Source: Dromiciops gliroides | Lineage: Eukaryota; Chordata; Mammalia; Microbiotheria; Microbiotheriidae | Length of the DNA stretch: 64,000 bases | Assembly: GCF_019393635.1 (NCBI RefSeq) | Contig: NC_057861.1 | Location: 196,231,026 to 196,295,025, forward strand | Direction of reading: 5' to 3' | Part shown: positions 55,598 through 64,000 of the stretch, in pieces | Layout: each line of letters starts with the position of its first letter | How positions within the stretch are numbered: position 1 is the first letter of the stretch | Program-made: the position numbers and the translations under genes | Notes under the pieces: generated by a model | Told to the model about the DNA's origin: nothing | What the model saw: the letters and a program-made list of their open reading frames with translations, nothing else | Databases searched by the model: none

Positions 55598-55614
55598 AAA
55601 GCTTCCTTTTTAAG

Positions 55615-55743
55615 AAAAAGCATTGTATTAGGCTGAGTACTGGACTTGGAGGAGAAGTTGGCTCAAATTATGATTCAGCCACTCTGTGTGAGTGAGTGAG
55701 TGAGTGAGTGAGTGAGTGAGTGAGTGAGTGAGTGAGTGAGTGA

Positions 55744-55783
<40 letters not shown>

Positions 55784-55920
55784 CCACAGACAAATCCCAT
55801 AACTTCTTTGAACTTCAGTTTTCTTAACTATATGATGTGGATTATAATATTTGTACCACCTACTGCACAGAGTTATTATGAGAGGAAGGCTTTGTGCACT
55901 GTACATAGAAATAAGCAAGT
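55615..55920 (+). repeat. MIR with a microsatellite born inside it
   Basis: The head (cattgtattaggctgagtac, tggacttggaggagaagttg) and the later part (aacttcagttttcttaacta, cacagagttattatgagagg) are MIR. At the position of MIR's 'ctgtgtgacc' a (TGAG)n then (TG)n run of about 95 bases has expanded (55686-55780). Confidence 0.85.
55686..55780 (+). repeat. Compound (TGAG)n-(TG)n microsatellite
   Basis: About 16 perfect TGAG units are followed by about 16 TG units. It was seeded by the gtgtgag of the MIR B-box region. Confidence 0.98.
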
Positions 55921-56149
55921 GTGCTAAAAATGATTACAGGGGAAATATGGACGTCTGCATCAACTGGTCTTAATTCTGATCTCAAGACTGTAACTCTTAT
56001 CAAAATACATTTGCTATGGAACCTGTCTCTCTAAAGAGGCCAGATCTTTTTTTTTTCTTCATGTAATTTGAAATAAGTCAAAATATGGACTTGGAAAATT
56101 ATTGTGCATATACTTGTATCCCTATTATTTCATTGACTTGGGGTGTGGT

Positions 56150-56330
56150 CTTTAGGAAAATGTAGGCAGCTAGATAGGAAAGTGAAAGGATAGAGTGCAG
56201 TAGCCATCAGGAATACCCTGGACAAGTCACTTTTTTTGTTTGCCTCAGTTTCCTCATGTATAAAATGGGAAAATGAGAAAATATCTGTAAATACTTTGCA
56301 AACATTAAAGTTATATACATATATGCATAT
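56150..56330 (+). repeat. MIR-class SINE
   Basis: The words ggcagctagataggaaagtg, ccctggacaagtcacttttt, gcctcagtttcctcatgtat, ctttgcaaacattaaagtta run in order. A TA-rich patch follows (56316-56355). Confidence 0.8.
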
Positions 56331-56429
56331 ATAATATATGTAATATATGTATACTAGCTGTATACTCTGTTCATATAAAATATTCGACTTGATGGTAATG
56401 ATCCTTTGGACCAAATAGTAAAGTCTTCC

Positions 56430-58290
56430 TAAAGCTAGATCTTATCGTGTCCATTCTGATACCTCCTTCCTCACTCTTGTTTTCAGGCCTATAACAGAAT
56501 GATCAGTAATAATTAATAAGCTTTTTCCATGAAGTCCTTGAGCAAATCAGTACTTTACACCCCTCTGACTGGGTTCTTCAGTACAAAACCTAGTACTGTG
56601 ATGTGCTAATCTTAGATGGTCAGAAAATCCTCCTCGACAGATACCTGCTGATTAACGATGTGATTCTGAAAGTCTTGCTAGAAATATAAAAGCTTTTTTT
56701 CTTCTTTCATGTCTTCCTGCCCTGATGCTGAAAACAGAGATTTAAAATAAAAGCAGCTAACACTATAATTAAGGTAAATAGACCTAATAAATGATAGCAC
56801 TTCATGGATTCTGCACAATTAATTTCCCTCACTGATCCCTAATATAAATGTAACCCTCACTGATTTTAGCTGAACATAAGTACTTAGCAATTGAAAGGAC
56901 TATCACTGAGATAGGGTACTTGTGTCAAGTACCTTCCCAACCTAAGCAGTTGTCATGGTTTCATAAGAGTCTGCTGTCAGAATCTGTAAAGATGCTAAAA
57001 GAATATAATCCATAGCCCAGACACTATCACATTTTTCAAGAATTGCTAAAATGAAAGATCATGAGGTTGATGCCATCTGGGACCCATTGTTATGTAGTTC
57101 TTTCCATTGACTAGATTATATTATTAGGAATGAGCCATTCTCACATTTAGTAGTAAGAGGGTGTTTTATATAAAAATTTGGGGAGAATTCATCCCTTTTT
57201 TGGAAAGACCATCTTGTCCATTCTAGTTGGTATAGTTGGCAGAAATTTGTTCAGTTGAATAAATGGAAAAGTCTGGTCCAGGTATATGGCTGCCTTTCTC
57301 TTTGTTTTGACCTGCACTTTAAGCAGTGCATGAACTCAAAATTATATGGGATATATATTTTTTCCACAAAATCAATTCTTAAATTGCAAAATAAGATCAA
57401 AATACAATCGTGAAACCCAAAGGTATTCAACAATCAAAAGCATATTGATCTTCTGTAGTGGTTTGAGAGAATTTTTGTTAATCAAACTCTCCATTACAGC
57501 CACAGTAACAATCAACATATTTAGTTTTACTGTTCTTCCTGCCTCTATTGACATGCTAAAGAATGTTTAGACCAGTCCAGTGGGGGAACTGTCTCTAAGA
57601 CTTTGGGTTGGACCTTTGGATCCCATTAGCAAAATTAGACCTCACACGTGGAGGACAAGAGCACCATGAGCTAGCTTCAGACTAGAAGCATTGTTTACTC
57701 TTCTGGGTATAGTAAGAACTAAGAATTCTTGCCAAGATTTGGTCAGTCTGAAGGGTCAAATTCTGTGGTGCAAATAATATGGCTCCTTACTCAGCCCTAG
57801 GAAATATCAAAATTTGACTTTTTAGCTCTTCTCTTAGGAAATATATTTCCCTTTCAAGCACCAGTTTAAGATGTTTGTATAATAAAATGGGTTTTATTTA
57901 ACTCAACAACAAAAAGTACTGAACAATGCATACTTAAGCCCATAGGCAGTCATGAAAAAAATAGTCACCTCACTTCTAGTGGACCCTACTTCCCTCACCC
58001 AGAGAGATCCCAGGTACAATTCATAATACCTACCCAGTGAAGTCTCTGCATTTGTTCTTTGGGTGTTCTAAACTGCCTTTTCCCTATTGCTATATGAAGA
58101 GACACATTTCATAAAAATTTTATAACCATGAGAAAGCAGGAAAATGGGTAAGTAGTTACTAATTAACTTATTGAGACCCTTCCTACGGTAGAAAGAATCT
58201 AAGTAGATTTTTTTTTCCAATTCTTTGGAATTTTTCCTTCTTCCTGCTTGAACTTCTGTATGCATTTTGTCAGGTTTAGCCATACTTATA
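56430..58290. other. No gene recognised
   Basis: Mostly unique AT-rich DNA. Opposed short frames near 57250-57570 and 58068-58283 show no motif. Confidence 0.5.
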
Positions 58291-58298
58291 AATTTCTT

Positions 58299-58450
58299 TT
58301 TTATAATTTTTTTTTTGCAGGCAACGGGGGTAAAGTGACTTGCCCACAGTCACACAGCTAGTAAGTGTCAAGTGTCTGAGGCCGGATTTGAACTCAGGTA
58401 CTCCTGAATCCAGGGCCGGTGCTTAACCACTGCACCATCTAGCTGCCCCC
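58299..58450 (-). mobile_element. WSINE1-like SINE, subfamily A
   Basis: T-rich left end, gcaggcaacgggggtaaagt, then taagtgtcaagtgtctgagg, gaatccagggccggtgctta, and ccatctagctgccccc. The duplication taaatttctt lies at 58289-58298 and 58451-58460. Confidence 0.94.
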
Positions 58451-58494
58451 TAAATTTCTTAAGAATGATTGTAGTTTTATAAACTCACTGTAGC

Positions 58495-58625
58495 TGAACA
58501 TTTAAGTGTCTACTATGTGCAAGGTATTGTGCTAGGCACTAGGAATACAAAGATAATGTATCAATCCCTGACCTCAAGGAGTTTACATTCTATTGGGCAA
58601 ATGTAATGGCCTATGAGTCAACCTC
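58495..58625 (+). repeat. Old LINE-tail repeat
   Basis: The words taagtgtctactatgtgcaa, ggtattgtgctaggcactag and tgacctcaaggagtttacat match the start of the repeat at 22080. Confidence 0.7.
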
Positions 58626-58629
58626 GTAG

Positions 58630-59765
58630 GTGATGATCTCAAAGAGCAATAGAAAGATACATGGTAGGCATAAGAAAATATCAACATATTGCTCATGATT
58701 ACCTTCATTCAAGAATTTTCATAAAATATTTAAACCAGGAAATAGATGATCAGAAAAGGAGGTGGGTGGCTCATATGATGAGAATAATAACCACTAGAAT
58801 CCAAAGACTCTTATAGACTTAAGTAGAAGGGCTCCAGAATATTGGATAGATCTTCTATGGAGTATTTTTGGGAGAATATGGACAATGATGAACAATGCAA
58901 ATGAATATGGACAGAGGATGAACAATGCAAATGATGATGTGCAGTGTTCAAGAGGGTACACACAGTAATGAGATCTCAAATTCATTGAGGTTTCGACATA
59001 CGAAGGGATATATTCATGAATATAAAAGAGCAAACCTGAATGCAAAAAGGAGATGTTTAAGCTGAAAGATGTTGAAAGCCCTTGAGTAAATGGATATACA
59101 ATCAGAATGTAAAAGGTCACATCATTAAAGAATATGAGAATGAAATGAGATCAGATAAAAACTATGGTTAAGGGGAGTATTATTAACCAAACAAGGAGAG
59201 CATCAATCACCATAAAAGTCAAAAGAGACCCTTTCAATTACTTAGAAATTTTAACATTTCTGAAGATATATGAGAAAATATTGAGTACAAAAAATAAATA
59301 TTTGCATCAAAAAACAATAAAAGATACATCTCTGTTGCTTTTTTAAATGATTTTCCACTTTAATTCTTTAGAGTCTCTAGAATTAAATAACTTATGGCCA
59401 TCCCCAGAATATTAGTTTCAAAAATGGACCTTTGTTTCAAAAAGAAGCTTGAGATTATTAGCAGAACTTTGTAATTTCCCAAAGGATACTAAGCCTGCTC
59501 CCTTCCACTGCAAATTCTAAGTAAGTATCCATTCGCAACATCTATCCAAGAGTTCGATACACTGATGGAATGTTCTGTAGATGTGAACAATAGGTATTAT
59601 CTATCCATAGATCCATTCAGTGTGGACAATTAGCCCCCACTCTTTCAGTCTTCTTACTTTTCAATCCAGTGATATAAGGCTCCTTGGCTATTCCACAAAC
59701 ATTCTCTTTACCTCCCAATCCAGCAATGCTCTTCCTCTTCCACTCTGATTACTGATCTCCCTGGC
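58630..59765. other. No gene recognised
   Basis: Around 58890-58950 a short imperfect direct repeat (gatgaacaatgcaaatga, twice about 54 bases apart) is seen. A 108-codon minus frame covers it without any recognisable motif. Confidence 0.5.
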
Positions 59766-59769
59766 TTCC

Positions 59770-60018
59770 TTTTTGTTGCTGTTCTTCAATATTTTCAGTT
59801 TTGTCTGACCCTTCATTACCCCATTTGAGGTTTTCTTGGCAAAGATATTAGAGTGGTTTGCCATTTCCTTCTATAGTTCACTTTACAGATGAGGAAACCA
59901 AAACAAACAGGGTTAAGTGACTTACTTGCCCAGGGTCACACAGCTCCTAAGTGTCTGAGACTGGATTTAAAGTCAGATCTTCCTGACTTCAGACTCTGTG
60001 CACCACTTAACTGCCTTT
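59770..60018 (-). mobile_element. RTE-tailed SINE (MAR1-like), reverse orientation
   Basis: On plus: ttcagttttgtctgaccctt, cattaccccatttgaggttt, gagtggtttgccatttcctt, ttacagatgaggaaaccaaa, gcccagggtcacacagctcc, gtgcaccacttaactgcct. This is a complete mirror image of the copy at 15572. Confidence 0.88.
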
Positions 60019-60029
60019 AAATCCTAACA

Positions 60030-60270
60030 AATCCCACCTCCTGCAGAAAGCCTTCCCCAACCCCTCTTAATTACAGTCCTTTCCCTATGTTAATTATTTC
60101 CTACTTATCTTACATATAGCTTGCTGTGTATATATTTATTTGCATGGCACCTCCCTCATTAGATGTAAGGTCCTTGAGGACAGGGACTGTCATTTCTCTC
60201 TTTTTGTATCCCAGAGCTTAGCACAATACCTGGCACATAGCAGGTACTAAATAAATCTTTATCAAACAAA
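60030..60270 (+). repeat. L2-type LINE terminus
   Basis: The words cacctcctgcagaaagcctt, cccaacccctcttaattaca, gtccttgaggacagggactg, cacaatacctggcacatagc and gtactaaataaatctttatc are the L2 3' end in order. It is well preserved. Confidence 0.88.
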
Positions 60271-60299
60271 TGAAAAGAAATGCAGATGGGCAAATTCAG

Positions 60300-60475
60300 A
60301 AAATCCACCCCAATTGTTCACATGGACTCTTTTGTGCTCCACCCGTGGTAGAGCATTCCAAGTTTGTATTGGTCTAATCAGCCACAGTCAGACACTATAA
60401 CTGGACTCTAACATAATGATGTCTTTTTGGTCCTCTTTGAGAATGAAGGGGCAACAACCAACCATTAAATGAATG
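60300..60475 (+). mobile_element. Zinc-finger LINE 3' end, second copy
   Basis: Conceptual RGRAFQVCIGLISHSQT followed by a short tail gtcctctttgagaatgaagg ending in caacaaccaacca. It matches the terminus at 25018-25165 and so defines that LINE family's 3' end and CAAC-type tail. Confidence 0.8.
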
Positions 60476-60815
60476 ACTATGGATCTCATTTAAGACATTC
60501 TGCAACATTCCAGACCTTGAAGGAGTCTAGACTCCTCTCCAGCACCTAAGGCTGAGGCATGATTGGCGGGTCATCTCTGGGTGAAGGAGATGGGAAGGTT
60601 GGGGGTGAAGCAGAAGCTGGTGGCTGCTTGTGGAGGGTTTCTGAGTTTCATCTTGTTTTGAAAGCTCTTCAGCCAGCTACATGTTAACAAACACCGATGT
60701 TTCCCTTTCCACTTATGATGATTCGTCGGGATCAAAACTTGCCCGAAAAGCTAAAGAGGCACTATTTGTCCCAACTGGAATAGCAGGTTTTGCAGCCATT
60801 GTTGCATATGGATGA

Positions 60816-60932
<117 letters not shown>

Positions 60933-60966
60933 TGAGAATACTGGGCAAAACCCAAACCTCAGGAGG

Positions 60967-61640
60967 TATAAGGACAAAATTTAATATGGGGGAATTAATT
61001 GGGCATCTCACTTTAATATTGGGGTAAGGAAGGAGATTAACAGCCTCTTTCAGAAAAAACAAAACAGGGTTTATTGATGAGAACAAATTTAAAACACAAG
61101 TAAAGTTAATAACACAGGGACAAAGAAAAAAGAATGGGAGAAGGAAAACTATACAACCTGCCATCACACTGCCACGTGGACTCAGCAGTTCCCAAAGAGC
61201 AGACAGCTGCTTCCCATCTCTCTCCCTCTCTCATGCCAGAATGAATCTCTCTTCCCTTCTCCTTCCCAGAAAATCCCCCTCCCAACAGGAAAAACTGGGC
61301 TGTCTGAACACAGCCCCAAGCTAATTGGCTGGTGGCCCTGATTGACAGAAGTAACAGGTGGCTATAGAACTGCCAGCCTCCCCAGCTTCCACATGCCGAA
61401 GGTCACCTGACTGCCCTCACCAGGTTTCTAGTCATGGTAATTTGGCCAGGCCCATGTAGGCATCAGCACGTGGTGATGATGTGAGCTGCAGCAACATGGC
61501 AATGGCTACAATTGGTGGGTGGAGCACTGTGCCGATGCAGAGGGGGCAGTGCCTGAAACCTGCTGGGGTGCACACCTAGACTTTTAATTTTAGCCAAAGA
61601 TGGGGTCATTGAAACCTCAAATCACAACTAATTCTTTACA
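60967..61640 (-). mobile_element. Solo LTR of an endogenous retrovirus (fossil)
   Basis: Same family as 38592-39188, opposite orientation: on minus it begins tgtaaagaattagttgtgat, then gaggtttcaatgaccccatc, and carries the ccaattggctt-type CCAAT box. A perfect gagg duplication flanks it (60963-60966 and 61641-61644). It is a solo LTR of 674 bases, whole in outline, inserted after the HIGD1A retrocopy. Confidence 0.92.
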
Positions 61641-62465
61641 GAGGAAAGATGCTGTGTTCATGCTAATGATGTTTTATAAAACTAGATACCTCACATTGAG
61701 GTTATTTATGTTTAAAAAGAAATCATTTAGGGGTATGTGGTTCTAAAAAGCAGTACATGTCAGGCACAATCATGATATTTTAAAGACTTGATTTTTTTTC
61801 ATGGAAGCTTTAGTTTTCCAGGTGATTCAAGGTATACTGATTGGTTTCCAAGAGTTAATTAGGGGAGCTGAGTTAGTACAAAAGTTTGCTTGAGTGATAA
61901 ATTATATTCATATTCCTCAAATCTTAAAAATTCTTGACTAAAAATGAGAGGCCCAAGACTCAAGTAACTCCTATTGCTTTAAAGATTGGGCATATTTTGG
62001 GATATGATATGGGAAGCTGCTTTAACACAATTCAAGAAGCACTTCCTCCTCATGTTGTACAATGGTGTCTAGGGCTCCCTGACCTTGAGTAGGACCAAAA
62101 GAAGATACATTAGAAAAACATGAAACAATATATTGTAGCAAGAGTTTTCCTCCCTATCTTTACTATACACAACTTGTTTGTATTCAATGAGCCTTGAACA
62201 GTTGAAACCAGGCTACTTAACACAATAGTATTTATTATGAAGGTAGTAAAAGATGAGAATAACATGTAAATGATATGGCTTCTAGTTATATTTTAGCTGC
62301 CACTGTATTGGAATTGTTTTTTAAATGCCATCTGTTTTATGTGTTTGAAATGCTTGTTCAGTAGTAAAGATAGAGAACTTAACATGTGTGAAGTATTGTG
62401 TTTTCTCTTGTGTCCAACTGAGAATTTTATTATTGTCCTTTAGAGTTGATGCTTTATCGCATTTT

Positions 62466-62608
62466 TTTTTTTGGTGAGACAATTGGGGTTAAGTGACTTG
62501 CCTAGGGTCACACAGCTTGTAAGTGATAATTGTCTGAGGCCGGATTTGAACTCAGGTCCTCCTGAATCCAGGGCCGGTGCTCTATCCACTGTGCCACCTA
62601 ACTGCCCC
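62466..62608 (-). mobile_element. WSINE1-like SINE, B-related variant, in the HIGD1A 3'UTR
   Basis: Poly-T, tggtgagacaattggggtta, the taattgtctgaggcc variant and ccacctaactgcccc. The flanks tatcgcatttt (62455-62465) and tatcacatttt (62609-62619) differ at the CpG. Confidence 0.94.
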
Positions 62609-62782
62609 TATCACATTTTGAGCAGATTAATGTGAGCATTCACCTTACACAAATGTTGACTTATTTAAGTAATGTTTGTTACATTTGTGGAATTTTTATG
62701 TTTAAGATGAATTTACATTCCATAGTAATAACATGATACAGGTATTATTAAATAAAAAGAACACATTAAAAAAGCATTCATG

Positions 62783-62926
62783 AGAGCAGTTAGGTGGTGC
62801 AGTGGATAAAGCACCAGCCCTGGATTCGGGAGGATCTGAGTTCAAATCCAACCTCAGACACTTGACACTTACTAGCTGTGTAAGTCAATTAACTCTCATT
62901 GCCCTGCAAAAAAAAAAAAAATTAAA
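62783..62926 (+). mobile_element. WSINE1-like SINE, subfamily A
   Basis: Head gagcagttaggtggtgcagt, gattcgggaggatctgagtt, cttgacacttactagctgtg. It lacks the 'accctgggcaag' between the B box and the taagtc. Flanks attcatgag and aatcatgag. Confidence 0.92.
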
Positions 62927-63154
62927 TAAAAAATCATGAGGTATCGATGTAGTTCAAAAATCTTTGGCTACTCCTTTCCTTGCCCCTGAATCATATTTCC
63001 CAACATATTTTGTGACATCATTACCTATACCTATTTTTCATTGAAATCATTGAATAGTAAATTATATGTTGATTTATTTTGGAGGAGCTTATCAAGTTCT
63101 TTGTAGAATTTCTCTACTTAACCCAAACTCATTATTTCTCTGTTCTTCACACAT

Positions 63155-63545
63155 AGTCCTGTACCCCCCAACTTTGTGCCTTTGTATTAGCTGTCCTACA
63201 TGCCTGAAATTCACTCCCTCATTACCCCTACCTCATAGAGTCCCTTTTGTTCCTTTAAACAAATACCATTTTATGCATAAAGTGTGATCCTTGCAATTAC
63301 TAGTACCTTCCTTCCAAAACTACCTTGTATTCAGCTATTTTGTATATATTTGTATTTATTCACTTTATATTTATGATATGTATACATATATACCCATATA
63401 TACCTATGCATATTTTTTAATATGGAGGTACTTGTTACCTCCCCATTAGAATGTAAGCTCCTTGAGAGTAGTAATTGTTTCATTGTTTGTACTTGCATCC
63501 CCAATGCCTAGCATAGTGTCTGTCACATAGTAGGCACTATAGAAA
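63155..63545 (+). repeat. L2-type LINE 3' region
   Basis: The words tgtcctacatgcctgaaatt, ccattagaatgtaagctcct, tgagagtagtaattgtttca, cctagcatagtgtctgtcac follow the L2 end. A TA patch (63370-63410) sits inside. Confidence 0.75.
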
Positions 63546-63559
63546 GGATTATTCCTTTC

Positions 63560-63877
63560 CCTTTATTCCTAAATGGACACAGATGCAGAATCGTTGGTTG
63601 ATAGCCATGTTGGCAGAGTTGATAGCAAATGATAGCTAGGAAGCAGAGTTGGTCATGTTTCCAAGTGGCAGAGATAGAGCCTTTGCAACTGAAGGCTGAT
63701 GACATATGGAGCTTCCTAGAGAGCTAGTTCACATCCACTCAAAGTAGCTCTCCCTCCAATATCCAGGAAGGTACAGATTCAGAGGAAAAGAGCTGCCCCG
63801 GAGGTATCCCAGAAGTCCTCCCTGTGTCTTCAGAGGGCAAGCCTTCTTCTACCTCTCCATCTTGCCCCACTCCAAGA

Positions 63878-63940
<63 letters not shown>

Positions 63941-64000
63941 CTACCCCTCGTGGAGATTCATTCCTTTTTCCCACTGGCACAAAGATCTTCTTGGAGGAGG
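63560..64000. other. No gene; (CA)n at 63880-63938
   Basis: A pure (CA)n run of about 59 bases lies near the window end. The preceding 300 bases are unrecognised. Confidence 0.7.

Overview
The window looks like nuclear DNA from a marsupial, most likely an Australian one; the species cannot be fixed from the sequence. About two dozen copies of one short tRNA-type SINE (start ggggcagctaggtggcgcag, middle gaccctgggcaagtcac, A-tail) match what I recall of the Australian marsupial WSINE1 group. They are accompanied by marsupial-type L1, a SINE with an RTE/BovB-like tail, L2, CR1/L3 and MIR relics, hAT MITEs and solo retroviral LTRs. The DNA is AT-rich with scattered microsatellites. I find no intact host protein-coding gene, no tRNA or rRNA gene and no CRISPR. 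This reads as intergenic or intronic sequence. Most open frames of 60-130 codons are chance or lie inside repeats.

Layout. 1-6.7 kb: thinly repeated DNA, a polypurine tract, L1 tails, an RTE-tailed SINE and a WSINE1-like SINE. 6.7-11.7 kb: one minus-strand L1 with its 5' end, missing much of ORF2, and carrying a SINE, a solo LTR and a 0.73 kb insert that encodes a CPHCGR-type zinc finger. 12-22.7 kb: old L1, a solo LTR, SINEs, a hAT MITE and MIR/CR1 relics. 22.8-25.2 kb: a non-LTR retrotransposon with a reverse transcriptase and C-terminal zinc finger, split by a PSME1 retrocopy and then by a SINE at the same target. 25-38 kb: SINE cluster, MIR relics and a second hAT MITE. 38-43.5 kb: two young 5'-truncated L1s with perfect target duplications, one holding a solo LTR and one sitting in an L2. 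45-46.4 kb: CR1/L3. 47.2-50.3 kb: a second internally deleted minus-strand L1 with a nearly complete ORF1 and two T-to-C-biased SINEs. 52.4-53.3 kb: old L1. 59.7-63 kb: RTE-tailed SINE, L2, zinc-finger LINE tail and a HIGD1A retrocopy interrupted by a solo LTR.

The only recognisable host-gene sequences are the two processed pseudogenes, PSME1 (about 23.4-24.3 kb) and HIGD1A (about 60.7-62.8 kb). Neither is intact. There is no operon-like or pathway organisation. The content is explained by successive retrotransposition, and the nesting order gives a relative chronology. The most unusual signals are the triplicated target site at PSME1, the strand-asymmetric T-to-C pattern in two neighbouring SINEs, the zinc-finger insert at 9.8-10.6 kb, and the two deleted L1s. 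Percent divergence, subfamily names and ages were not computed. Consensus sequences were judged by eye from the copies in the window and from memory.
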